DNA of 46,856 nt from Strigomonas culicis. Taxonomy: Eukaryota; Euglenozoa; Kinetoplastea; Trypanosomatida; Trypanosomatidae. The stretch lies in contig AUXH01000075.1 in assembly GCA_000482145.1 (NCBI GenBank), positions 1-46,856 on the forward strand, given 5' to 3'. The stretch's first letter is position 1; each line of letters opens with the position of its first letter. The position numbers and the translations under genes are program-made. The notes beneath the pieces are model-generated. The model was not told the DNA's origin, ran no database searches, and was given only the letters and a program-made list of their open reading frames with translations. Positions 28,159-37,157 of the stretch are shown here, one piece after another.

Positions 28159-29187
28159 CTAGCTCCACTGCTGTGCCCCGTACTCCGCCTCCGCGACTGG
28201 CGCCTGCGTGATCGGTCTGTGGGTGTTTCCGCCCTCGTCCACAACGAGTGAGGTGTGTGGGTTGGTTGTTTTGATCTCTTCCATGCGAGAGAACTGAATG
28301 TCAAGCGTGAAGGTGACGGTCTCGCCGAGCGTGACGGGCTGCCCCTGCAGCGTGTTCTTGACGTTCTCCGCCGTCTCCTTTGTATCGAACTGCACGAGGG
28401 CCTGCAGGCGGTTGTGGTTCCACTGGCTAGACTCGTTCTTGGGCAGCACTACGATACGCTCGACCGTCCCGTAGTTGACAAAGATGCGATACACAATCTC
28501 CGGTGTGATGTTCGCCGCGGAGGACACGTCGTACTCCGTGTTGAACATCGACACGAGGAGGGTGCGGCTCGTATGGTGCGTGGCAGTGAGGTTCTTGTGA
28601 TTGCTATAGCGCACGTACACCCTGCGCCCGTCAATCTCCGCGTACCCGGGCGTCTTGAAGAAGTCGACCAGCTCTTGCGCACTCTTCGTCGTCTCCATCT
28701 CTACGAGCGCCTGGTTCATCTGCCGCAGCATCACCACGTGCTTGATCTTACCGAAGTTCTGGGCCAGGGTCTGGATGCTAAGTTGCGTCACGTCCGGTGT
28801 CACATTACGCATGTGCACAACATTGCTAACATTGCCAATCTCGTTGTTGTGTACCTTGGGCATTGCCTCACCGGCGCTGCCCAGGTACCCTCCCTCTTCG
28901 TCGTGCCTCCCCTTCTTGTATTTGGGATAGTTGCCGAACCCGCTGGCATTGCCGGGATAGGCGGAGGCGGAGCCGTTGCCGACGTCCTGCTGCATCCCCT
29001 GGGACATCGGCGGCCACTGGCCGACGGGGGGCATGGGGAACCCGGCGCGGTACGCCTGGTTGCCGTAGTTCATCATGGCGCCGGCGGGCACCCCAGGGCC
29101 GACGGACGGAATAAACCCGGAGGGATACGGCATGACGTTCGGCTGACCATACATGGTGCCGGTGGGGATAAACTGCTGGTTATACAT
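28159..29187 (-). CDS. DRBD3: DRBD3/PTB1-type RNA-binding protein
   Basis: 342 residues. DRBD3 (also PTB1) is a trypanosomatid polypyrimidine-tract-binding-like protein that stabilises sets of mRNAs and affects splicing. The N-terminal 100 residues are low-complexity, rich in Pro, Gly, Met, Tyr and Asn. RRM1 spans about 113-190 (VVHMRNVTPDV; later the ALVEMET strand). RRM2 spans about 202-290 (TLLVSMFNTEYDV; later the QALVQFDT strand). Both RNP-like strands lack several aromatic residues of canonical RRMs, as in PTB proteins. The C-terminal tail is short and polar. The ATG at 29185-29187 follows an acceptor AG at 29258-29259 after a C-run. The 3' spacer is 1.4 kb, suggesting post-transcriptional control. 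Confidence 0.9.
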   Translation of the reverse strand: MYNQQFIPTGTMYGQPNVMPYPSGFIPSVGPGVPAGAMMNYGNQAYRAGFPMPPVGQWPPMSQGMQQDVGNGSASAYPGNASGFGNYPKYKKGRHDEEGGYLGSAGEAMPKVHNNEIGNVSNVVHMRNVTPDVTQLSIQTLAQNFGKIKHVVMLRQMNQALVEMETTKSAQELVDFFKTPGYAEIDGRRVYVRYSNHKNLTATHHTSRTLLVSMFNTEYDVSSAANITPEIVYRIFVNYGTVERIVVLPKNESSQWNHNRLQALVQFDTKETAENVKNTLQGQPVTLGETVTFTLDIQFSRMEEIKTTNPHTSLVVDEGGNTHRPITQAPVAEAEYGAQQWS

Positions 29188-29870
29188 TGCTCCTATTGGT
29201 CGAACGCAGCCTACGTAGTGGAATATGATTCACAGTGATAAAGGTAAACGCGGTACTCTGTGTGAGGGGGGGGGGAGGTGCCGGTATGCCTTTACTTGTT
29301 TTGTTAGGGATATAGATTACTTGTTATTCACAAAACAGAAGAAATGAGAGTTGGTGAATTCACGATCGAATAGGACAAAAATAAAGTAATAACTAAACAA
29401 TCAAGAGAATTAAGCGAGGAAACACGGAGGGAAGCTTGGGAAAAAAAAAAGAGAGTTCAATCGAATGCTGTAAAACAGCTTTGCGCGATAGAGAGGGGGG
29501 CAGAAAACGACAACAAAAAAAGTTATACTGAATTCGTAATAGTAAGAAAACAAAAAAAAAGAGAGAAGGGTAGAAGAAGAGGGATTCAACATCTTTTTTT
29601 CTGGCAATACAAAAAAAAAAACGAAGAGGAAAAAAAAAGGAGCAACTACGATGTATAAAAAAGCATGGATGTATATATATATTTGTATGTATGCATGGGT
29701 ATTTGAAATCAGTATCTAAACGTAAGGAATCAAAACTTTTTTTTCTTCTTTCCTCACAGCTCTCTCTTTCCTTCAACTATATGGAATACTCTATAGCAAA
29801 TCTATGTGATGTGTCCTGTTCATTATTCCTACGCTACAAAACGTATACTGTGAGTAGAAGTGTAGCCTAG
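29188..29870. other. Spacer with DRBD3 leader and 3' UTR of the giant gene
   Basis: 683 bases. DRBD3 splice signals at 29258-29278; many A-runs between 29440 and 29640; a TA-rich stretch near 29672-29684. Minus-strand frames here are Phe-rich translations of pyrimidine tracts, not genes. Confidence 0.7.
29258..29278 (-). promoter_or_regulatory. Trans-splice acceptor of DRBD3, with a C-run
   Basis: A nearly pure C tract on the minus strand is followed by CACACAG, AG at 29258-29259, 70 nt before the ATG. Confidence 0.65.
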
Positions 29871-32800
29871 CTACAACCCGAACTCTCTTTCCAGCATCTC
29901 CATCCGCTTGCTGATGCCCTCTACCTTCCGCGTAGACTGTCGCTGTGCGAATGCGTTACTTCCTTCGCCCGCAGTTGCCGCAGCCTGCGGGATTGTTGCT
30001 GCCGATTGAGACGGAGTTTCGGTGGGGAATTCGAATGTGGCCGCGGCTTGATCGTATAAATCCGCAAATGAAGTGAGGGGTGGCGGTTTCCTCTTTTTGT
30101 TCACCATAGCAGCCGAGGACGAGCTCGGGCCGTACATGGAAAAGCGAGATGGAATCGGTGCGTTGGACGATTGGCGCACCTTGGGAGTAGCCGACCCCTT
30201 CGTGCTTCGATGCGGTGCCGCGGTGTGCGCAGCCGCTGCGCGATGTGGTGCGAGGGAGCGCTCGGCGGGTCTTCGTTTCGACGTTTCGTAGACATCGCGA
30301 AGGCTCTTCCCTCGCGGACTAGTGAAGAATACAGGATCTTGGTTCTCTCTCTCTGCCCACCGGGTCGGCGGCGTTGAGCTCAAAGGGCGCCGCGGGGGCG
30401 GCTTCGCTGCTGCGGCAGCTGTGGTTGCTGCAGCCATCGTCACGCGTGCGTCCCTCCCTCTCACGCTCGCACGCGGAGGCGATACCACCGGGGGCCTGAA
30501 GATGCTGCCGTTGTTCACGTCCTCCTGCTCCGCCTCCTCTCCCGCACGCGGCCGCGCAGACTGCAGTGCTTGCGAGTCAGAAGATTCAAATTGACGACTC
30601 GACGCGGAGCGCTCACCACTCGGTGCGCTGCGTCCGGTGGATGACGTGGTGGTTGTCGGGTGGGACACGGGGTGTGGCCGGGAGCTATCGGACGACGGGG
30701 ATACGGGCGCGGCAGCTGTTGCCAGTGCGGAAGTTGACGCTCCCGAAGGCGCGGACGTCCCCATCGTCTCCAGTACTACGTTCTGAGGGGTGGTGAAGGT
30801 GAACGTGTGAGGAGCCCCGAGACTTTCCGTGCGTGACTCTGGGGCCTCTTCTGTCGCAAAAGTAGCCGACACGAAGGCTCTCTTCGAGGGTGAAGGAATC
30901 TCGATCGTCGACGCGGCAAACCTCACAGAGGGCTCGCGCCGCGGCAAGGAAGACAGCCGCTGCTCCGCCGCCGCCGTGCGATACTGCAGGCTGCTCAACA
31001 GCGCCGCGCCCTCCGCGCTGAGTTTCTCCATGGCTTCGTGGGACTGGTAGCGCTGGATAGCCTCACGAGTCTCCTTGATTGCCTTCTCCATCGCCTCCGC
31101 CGATGTGTTCATCCCCTGCAGTTGGGCGTTCAAACGGCTTAAGTCGGCCAACGTGCTCTGCAGACTGGAAGCAGACTTTGGGTCCGTTTTCACAGCGTCC
31201 GTCTGTAGAGGGTCTACGCCCGTCTCCGTCGTGCTGGCGGCGCTCGTCCGTGGACCCGCAAGAGCACCTTGCGTGGCGGTGCCCGGTGCCACACCGCCTC
31301 CGCTGGCGCTGCCCGGCTGCGTGCCGGTCAAAAACTCCCTCTGCGTGGGATACGGCGCATAGCGGTTGAAGGACATTGGATCGCCGTTGTGGGCGGCCTG
31401 GAGCTGCAAGTCGAGCAGGTCGCGGTTGAGGTGCAGCAGCTCGTTCTTCTGCTTGATGGAATCCTGCACAAGATGCGACTGGTCCACCGGGTTCAGCCCA
31501 TGCTCCCCTCGAAGCGCCAGCGTGGACTCCGTCAATGTGCGCACCGAATCTGCGACACGGCGGTAGAATGCCTCGTTTTCCTTCTGACGCTTCTCAAACA
31601 AGTTTTCTGTTTTCTGCAAAAAGTCGTTGTGCTCATCCAGACCCCGTGTGAAGCCTGTGGAGTGCGGCTCGTCGGGTCGCGTGCTTCGGTCCGCACAGGA
31701 CAGCGGTCCTTCTCTTTCCGGCGACCTACTAGCAGGCGGCTGCGCCTCGCCAGCACCTAGAGGAGCAAAGGAGGGAAGCACGGGCACGGGGAGCGGCTCT
31801 GCAGCCTTTCGCGCCAAGAGGTCATCCGTGTAACGCCGGAACCCGGCCATTTCCGTTGCGGACAAGAGCGACTCTTTGAGTGGTGACTGGACAAGATCCA
31901 TCGCGGCGGCCGTCACCCCATTGGGCGCCACGCAATCGCCCACTGGCAGCGCCTCGGGTCCGCACAGCGATGCTGCGGCGAACGGCGGGTACGGCTGGCC
32001 TGCTTCATGTCCATCGTTCGCCAAGTGGGGAAACGCATGCTGTGGTGACGGCGGCATCGGCCCCGTGGCACTGCCGGCGTACGTAACCCCATCGGGCGCC
32101 GGCCCACGTTGCAGATGAAGAAACGGGGGCGGTGCGCTGAACACAGAGGACGAAGGCAGTGGAGGGGGGTCGAGATAGCGCAGAGACACACGGGAGGTCG
32201 CATTGCTTAGAAACGGTGCAGACTTCAATCCAATGTCCACCTCCCGTGAGGCGTCGCCGGCCACCGCGCACAGTGCATTCGCGTCAGAGGGCACGTACAG
32301 CTTGATGCGCGCCGGGCTGGCGCTGCCACTCTTCAGCGTGAGCAGCGGTATCTCGCCCACCTCATCGCGGGGCAGCAGCTGGCGCTGCAGCGGGGCGGTC
32401 GCGCTCGCGAGAGCCTCGCGGGGGCGAGCCGACGGCGGCACCTGTGCGCGCAGATCTGCGGATGCGGGTTCCTCCGGGGGCCGCAGCACTCTCGCAAACT
32501 CAAGGAGCTGCACTCTTGGCGCTGTGCCGTTGGGTGCGCCGCCGTGGAGCGCATCCGGCGGCCGCGTGCAGCCCTTGTGGTGGTGGGCGTCACGGGCGGT
32601 GGGGAACAGCTGCTTCTGATGTCGATGGCAGCACTGTCCTTGTCGATCCAGACAGCGGCAGTGCCTCCGACGCCTGCGTGCGGGGCTCCGCGTTCTGGTG
32701 TCGCGTGGCGCAGCAGAGCTTTCACGGAGACTGCCCAGTCCCAGTGCGCTGTGGTCGCCACTGGTGGAAGTCGTGTACGTTGTGCCAGAGTCCGAGAGGT

Positions 32801-35800
32801 CGTCCGTGTCCTTGTTTTCCTGTGGAGACCTGGTGCTGCTTTTCACGGGAGGGGAGGCGCACGATGGCCCGTCCCACCATGCAACCGACTCCGGCGAGCA
32901 GAAGCCGAGAGGCGGCTTGGTGCCCCCAGTGGCTTGGTCGCACGCATCCTGATTTGCCTCCTTGTCCAGCGCCACCGACAGCGACGGCGTCGCCGACGAC
33001 GAAGCGATGGAGGTGTGCGTTGAGACATCGTTTCTCCTCCCTGGCGCGGCCGACACCACGGCCATAGGTAGGACGTCGTTTTGCGTGCGCCGTACGGGGA
33101 CCTGTGCCGCCTCACCAACTCCGCCACTCTCTACTGTGAAGGACTCAGAAAGATCGCCATCCGCCACCACGCTGTCCGAGTGCGACTCGCTGTCGTGTCT
33201 CTCTTCCTCCCGCGTGACGCCCTTCCGCGACTCCAGCCCCGTCTCGAGCACCGCGTGCGAGCGGATGGGGGGTACTATGCGACAAAGGTTCTCGTACAAG
33301 GGCCGGAGCAGCTGCGCCGATGGCAGCGTGGCCTCACCGTCGCCGCGCAGCTTCGCCTGCCCCTTCACGCACTGCAGCACATGATCCACGACCACGCGGT
33401 TCGCGTCACGGAGAAGCGCAGACTCTCTCTCCAGCCAACACAGCTCGCCCAACCACGAGGCCGAGATGAGAAAGCGACGCTCTGGCAGATCGTGTGCGGT
33501 TGGCCACTGCGGGACCTCGGCCGCACCCGCCGTGGAGAAGATGTAGTGAATGCCTGCGGTGTCCTCCCCCTCCGCCCTCGGAGGGGTGCGCAGCCGCGCG
33601 ATCGACTCCGCCTTCGCTCGGCACTGCTGGGCCATCGCAAAGGAAACGTCATCACGGACGCCAAAGACGCTCAATTGGGATTTGCCTGCATCGAGAAGAG
33701 CAAAATAATCCTTCTTCAACGCGACAATGGAGGAATCACTGATACCAGACAGCTCCAACAGCTGATAGAAGAAGCGCGTCCACTCATTGGAGCTCTTGAC
33801 AAGTTCCAACGCCCGCTGCGTCATGCGCAAGAACAAACTCTGCATCCATTCAACGGGGACAGGAAGGCCCTTTGCTATGCTAAGCGCTTGGAAGGTCCGG
33901 AGCGCACCCGAAATGAGCGGATGCGACTCGGATAAGTCCTCCATCCTGGGCTGGACTCCATCCGCCCCGACAGCAGCGGCCTGCGCTTCCCATGCGCCCG
34001 CAAGGTGGACGAGGGCAAAGACTCGGTAGCACAGAACAACCGTTCGGGAGACGACTGTCCCGCTGGACTGGCCACGATACGTCGATCTCTCCGCGGAAAT
34101 GCGGACTGAAGAAAGATAGCTAGACGCGATATCTTCTATCTTGTAAGGCGATAGTGCGTGGGTCTCGCCCCACAAACGCACTAGATCTCCCCGGACGGCA
34201 CACAGCCTCTCCTTGCAAACGCGCACGGTTTCCATCGCACAGCTTCGCTCCGACTCCTCCTTGGCGAGGAGTGCCTTCATCGTGGCCGCAGCGTAGTTGT
34301 TCTGCGCAGAAATCAGCCGGTCGGTGGAGTAAAAGAGAAAACCGACGAGCAAAGAGGTGCAAAAGGACTCGGAAAAGAGGTTCGAATAGGATCGAAAGAG
34401 TGGTGTTAAGAGTTTAGCTCCACCGGAGCACGCGACATAGCACAGCGCCGTCACCAGATCGCACTTAGAGGAGTGCAGCGCAGAGGCGATCTGCATGTCA
34501 AACGGACTGCCGAGACTCTTACTGACGCGTTCCAGAAATGCCACGTTCTCCGAAAAGGGCTCCTGGCGGCTCAGCGCCGTGCGAACGAGTGTAGAAAACA
34601 GAACAAGAAAAGCCTGCATGCAGTGTGCCCTCTGCCCTAAGGCAAGAGCGTAGAATGCAATATCGGGCCGATACGAAGCATCTTCAGAAGTGATGCAAAG
34701 AAGGTCGGCCGACAACGCCAGTGCTTTCTCAAACTCCTCTTGTGAAGAGAATTCCTTCACGGGAACGAAGACCGCGTTCGACTCGACAGGGTCTAAACTC
34801 CACCGCAAGCAGTGTGGTTCATCAGCGTACAGGTATATCGAAATATCAAGACAAGACGCGAGAAGCGCGACACCAACAGCATGAAGGTAGGATCCCATCC
34901 CCTCCTTGGCGCGCACAAGACTAGCGCCGTTCGACAGAGTCGATGCTGTCACCATACGACGAATGACTTCCTCTGCAAATGGTAGAAAGGGCTCCCCACC
35001 GCCGAGCCCCTCCATCACAAACCGGGCTTCCGCGGGAAGCTTAGTGGCATCGCGGGCAGTGTGGGCGATGGAACTCAACTCAGCAGAGAGGGTGTGCCCC
35101 GCTACCTCCTTCAGCGCGCCGGCTCCTTCCGCAGATTTATACGTCTCCTTTTTGTACTTATCGACGAGAGAGAGAAAAAACTGATCGGTGTAGACAACGC
35201 TGTTGTCATGGCTGCGCTTCGACAAAATGCGCTGGACAATGCCGGTCAGGGCCCACAAAACGGCCCAGTCCTCTTCCGACTTTGGCTGGCTGCACTGCAG
35301 GATACGCCCGAATACACGCTCGATGAGAAAAACTTCCGATTGCGCACTCCCCACGTATCGCAGGGAAGGGATGAGCTGGCGAAAGGCCACCTCTGCAAGC
35401 CTGTCGGCCGAGCACGCGAGCTCGACCTCTTGCAGCTGTGTTAGACACTTTTCCAACAGTGGCGTGCTCTCGTCCTCCTTGGTGCCCTCGGCGGCGTGAA
35501 GCAAGACCCGCTCAGGCAGCGCCCCTGTGAGAGAGGCGCCCGTGATGCTGTAGATCGCACACGCACTTCCGGTGGAGCACACAAATTGCCCGGTCCCCAA
35601 CGAGAGCATATGGACGTGGCGACCGGGCGACCGTTGCGATACATCACGTAGGTCCACATGCGCACCGCAGCCGTGTATGTCAATTTGTAGAGGGGTTCCA
35701 AAAACTTCGCAAGCGAACAGATTCCACTCTTGCGAAAGGACTAGTGTCACTACTGTCCCTTCGGGACGAGAAGTGCACACCACTCGAGTATTACAGAGCG

Positions 35801-36815
35801 CCACGGGGCGACAAAGACCCTCAAAAACGGAACAGCTCGCGACAATCTCAGCTCCGTTGGGTGTTGCCTTCCAGTGCACCACGCAGCAACATGACTGACA
35901 CGGAACCACAATTGAGAAGAGCGGCTTCTTCTTTTGCACATCCAGGAGACACTGGTAGGGCAGAGCGTCAAGGCCTTCCGTCACCGCAAAGCATTGGCTT
36001 TGGTAAAACCGATCCTGAACAGCAGTTTCGTCTTCTGTACTAAAGATCTTATCCTTGATGATCAAGCAGTGCACGCCGTGCTGCGTCATGGGTTCTTCCC
36101 TCCCTGAGCTGAAGACGCGGTCAAACGCGGAAAGGGCGAGCGGAACAGTAGGTGCCAGCACAGCCGCATACGGGTCTACGGGCGCACCAATGTCACAGCG
36201 TGTGAGATGCACTTCTTTTCCATCGACGGATATGTAGATGCAGGGCTGGGAGGACCATAACGGCTCTAAGGACCACTTGCGCCACTCACGCTGTTGCAGA
36301 AGGCCGACAATGAGGTACAGCTCACCCGTAACGAGCGCCACCACAGCCGCGACGACAAGACCTTTAGCTGTTTGATGTAGCTGTGCTCCGCGAATGCTAT
36401 AAGACTCCGTGAGTTCCTTCCTGTTCTTCTTCCCTTTATGCCGCATCACAAAAAGATCGGTTAAATCAGCGGAGAAATCGTGTGGCTTGCCTTGAAGTAC
36501 GCACGGGTTGCCTGCGCTGTGCATCATGAGAGCAAAGCCCAAACTCGCTCCACCATTACACAGGTAGAACACACCTGTGGCCAGTTCTTCTGTGCCTGCC
36601 CAGAGGACGTTCTTGGACTGACTTTTTCCACAGTTCTTAATGGACTTGCATCCTTTTTGCAATGTCCACACTAACAACTCGTTCTTTTTCTCTCTGACAC
36701 ACAAGAGAGCGTCGGAAAACTTCTCAGTATTCGAAACAACACCTTCAATACGAACAACATCTTTCCGATCGAGTTCCCTATATGAAGCAGATTTTTCTAT
36801 GCGTAATGAGTTCAT
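29871..36815 (-). CDS. Giant two-part protein (2,314 residues), function unknown
   Basis: Residues about 1-430 alternate short hydrophobic strands and could form a beta-propeller. About 480-1150 are helical and repeat-like, as in an alpha-solenoid. This pairing is seen in nucleoporins, coat proteins and intraflagellar transport proteins, but no family motif is clear. From about 1180 the protein is Ser/Pro/Thr-rich and mostly disordered, with a Cys/His-rich patch at about 1383-1416 and a helical coiled region at about 1740-1810 and 1880-1960. The end is basic, then a short helix. The open frame continues 61 codons upstream through leader; with the acceptor AG at 36840-36841 the ATG at 36813-36815 is the start, 24 nt away. 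Codon use is less GC-biased than to the left. Confidence 0.8.
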   Translation of the reverse strand: MNSLRIEKSASYRELDRKDVVRIEGVVSNTEKFSDALLCVREKKNELLVWTLQKGCKSIKNCGKSQSKNVLWAGTEELATGVFYLCNGGASLGFALMMHSAGNPCVLQGKPHDFSADLTDLFVMRHKGKKNRKELTESYSIRGAQLHQTAKGLVVAAVVALVTGELYLIVGLLQQREWRKWSLEPLWSSQPCIYISVDGKEVHLTRCDIGAPVDPYAAVLAPTVPLALSAFDRVFSSGREEPMTQHGVHCLIIKDKIFSTEDETAVQDRFYQSQCFAVTEGLDALPYQCLLDVQKKKPLFSIVVPCQSCCCVVHWKATPNGAEIVASCSVFEGLCRPVALCNTRVVCTSRPEGTVVTLVLSQEWNLFACEVFGTPLQIDIHGCGAHVDLRDVSQRSPGRHVHMLSLGTGQFVCSTGSACAIYSITGASLTGALPERVLLHAAEGTKEDESTPLLEKCLTQLQEVELACSADRLAEVAFRQLIPSLRYVGSAQSEVFLIERVFGRILQCSQPKSEEDWAVLWALTGIVQRILSKRSHDNSVVYTDQFFLSLVDKYKKETYKSAEGAGALKEVAGHTLSAELSSIAHTARDATKLPAEARFVMEGLGGGEPFLPFAEEVIRRMVTASTLSNGASLVRAKEGMGSYLHAVGVALLASCLDISIYLYADEPHCLRWSLDPVESNAVFVPVKEFSSQEEFEKALALSADLLCITSEDASYRPDIAFYALALGQRAHCMQAFLVLFSTLVRTALSRQEPFSENVAFLERVSKSLGSPFDMQIASALHSSKCDLVTALCYVACSGGAKLLTPLFRSYSNLFSESFCTSLLVGFLFYSTDRLISAQNNYAAATMKALLAKEESERSCAMETVRVCKERLCAVRGDLVRLWGETHALSPYKIEDIASSYLSSVRISAERSTYRGQSSGTVVSRTVVLCYRVFALVHLAGAWEAQAAAVGADGVQPRMEDLSESHPLISGALRTFQALSIAKGLPVPVEWMQSLFLRMTQRALELVKSSNEWTRFFYQLLELSGISDSSIVALKKDYFALLDAGKSQLSVFGVRDDVSFAMAQQCRAKAESIARLRTPPRAEGEDTAGIHYIFSTAGAAEVPQWPTAHDLPERRFLISASWLGELCWLERESALLRDANRVVVDHVLQCVKGQAKLRGDGEATLPSAQLLRPLYENLCRIVPPIRSHAVLETGLESRKGVTREEERHDSESHSDSVVADGDLSESFTVESGGVGEAAQVPVRRTQNDVLPMAVVSAAPGRRNDVSTHTSIASSSATPSLSVALDKEANQDACDQATGGTKPPLGFCSPESVAWWDGPSCASPPVKSSTRSPQENKDTDDLSDSGTTYTTSTSGDHSALGLGSLRESSAAPRDTRTRSPARRRRRHCRCLDRQGQCCHRHQKQLFPTARDAHHHKGCTRPPDALHGGAPNGTAPRVQLLEFARVLRPPEEPASADLRAQVPPSARPREALASATAPLQRQLLPRDEVGEIPLLTLKSGSASPARIKLYVPSDANALCAVAGDASREVDIGLKSAPFLSNATSRVSLRYLDPPPLPSSSVFSAPPPFLHLQRGPAPDGVTYAGSATGPMPPSPQHAFPHLANDGHEAGQPYPPFAAASLCGPEALPVGDCVAPNGVTAAAMDLVQSPLKESLLSATEMAGFRRYTDDLLARKAAEPLPVPVLPSFAPLGAGEAQPPASRSPEREGPLSCADRSTRPDEPHSTGFTRGLDEHNDFLQKTENLFEKRQKENEAFYRRVADSVRTLTESTLALRGEHGLNPVDQSHLVQDSIKQKNELLHLNRDLLDLQLQAAHNGDPMSFNRYAPYPTQREFLTGTQPGSASGGGVAPGTATQGALAGPRTSAASTTETGVDPLQTDAVKTDPKSASSLQSTLADLSRLNAQLQGMNTSAEAMEKAIKETREAIQRYQSHEAMEKLSAEGAALLSSLQYRTAAAEQRLSSLPRREPSVRFAASTIEIPSPSKRAFVSATFATEEAPESRTESLGAPHTFTFTTPQNVVLETMGTSAPSGASTSALATAAAPVSPSSDSSRPHPVSHPTTTTSSTGRSAPSGERSASSRQFESSDSQALQSARPRAGEEAEQEDVNNGSIFRPPVVSPPRASVRGRDARVTMAAATTAAAAAKPPPRRPLSSTPPTRWAERENQDPVFFTSPRGKSLRDVYETSKRRPAERSLAPHRAAAAHTAAPHRSTKGSATPKVRQSSNAPIPSRFSMYGPSSSSAAMVNKKRKPPPLTSFADLYDQAAATFEFPTETPSQSAATIPQAAATAGEGSNAFAQRQSTRKVEGISKRMEMLEREFGL

Positions 36816-37157
36816 TCTTTTTCCTTTTTCTATTGTACACTTAGTTTCAAAAAAAAAAAACTGTCTGTCTAAACAACAACAGAAACAAAGAAAAAAAAAG
36901 TGTGTATGTGAGTGGACAGAAAGAGAAGAAGCAACGAATAGAAGCAAGACAACTACGCACAATGCAAGAACACTCCAATCTTCACGACAGTAAAGCAACT
37001 ATATACATTTCTGTTCCCATTGACTGCACGCGTACTCGCACTTTTGTACAAACTTACAGACCGACGAGATGATACAGTCATAAGGTGCACCATGAGAGAA
37101 ATTAAACGAGTTACAAGGTTAATTACAACACAAATATATGACAAAGCGATGGGGACG
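36816..37157. other. Spacer between the CCA enzyme gene and the giant gene
   Basis: 342 bases. The acceptor AG at 36840-36841 and T-runs on the minus strand near 36850-36862 and 36890-36900 serve the giant gene. The rest is unremarkable 3' UTR. Confidence 0.65.

Noticed and set aside
27830..28168. 112-codon minus-strand frame overlapping the DRBD3 stop
   Set aside because: Phe-rich UTR translation that starts inside the DRBD3 coding region in another frame.
29393..29776. 127-codon minus-strand frame in the spacer left of the giant gene
   Set aside because: Phe/Leu/Ser-rich translation of repeated pyrimidine tracts, no acceptor-placed start.
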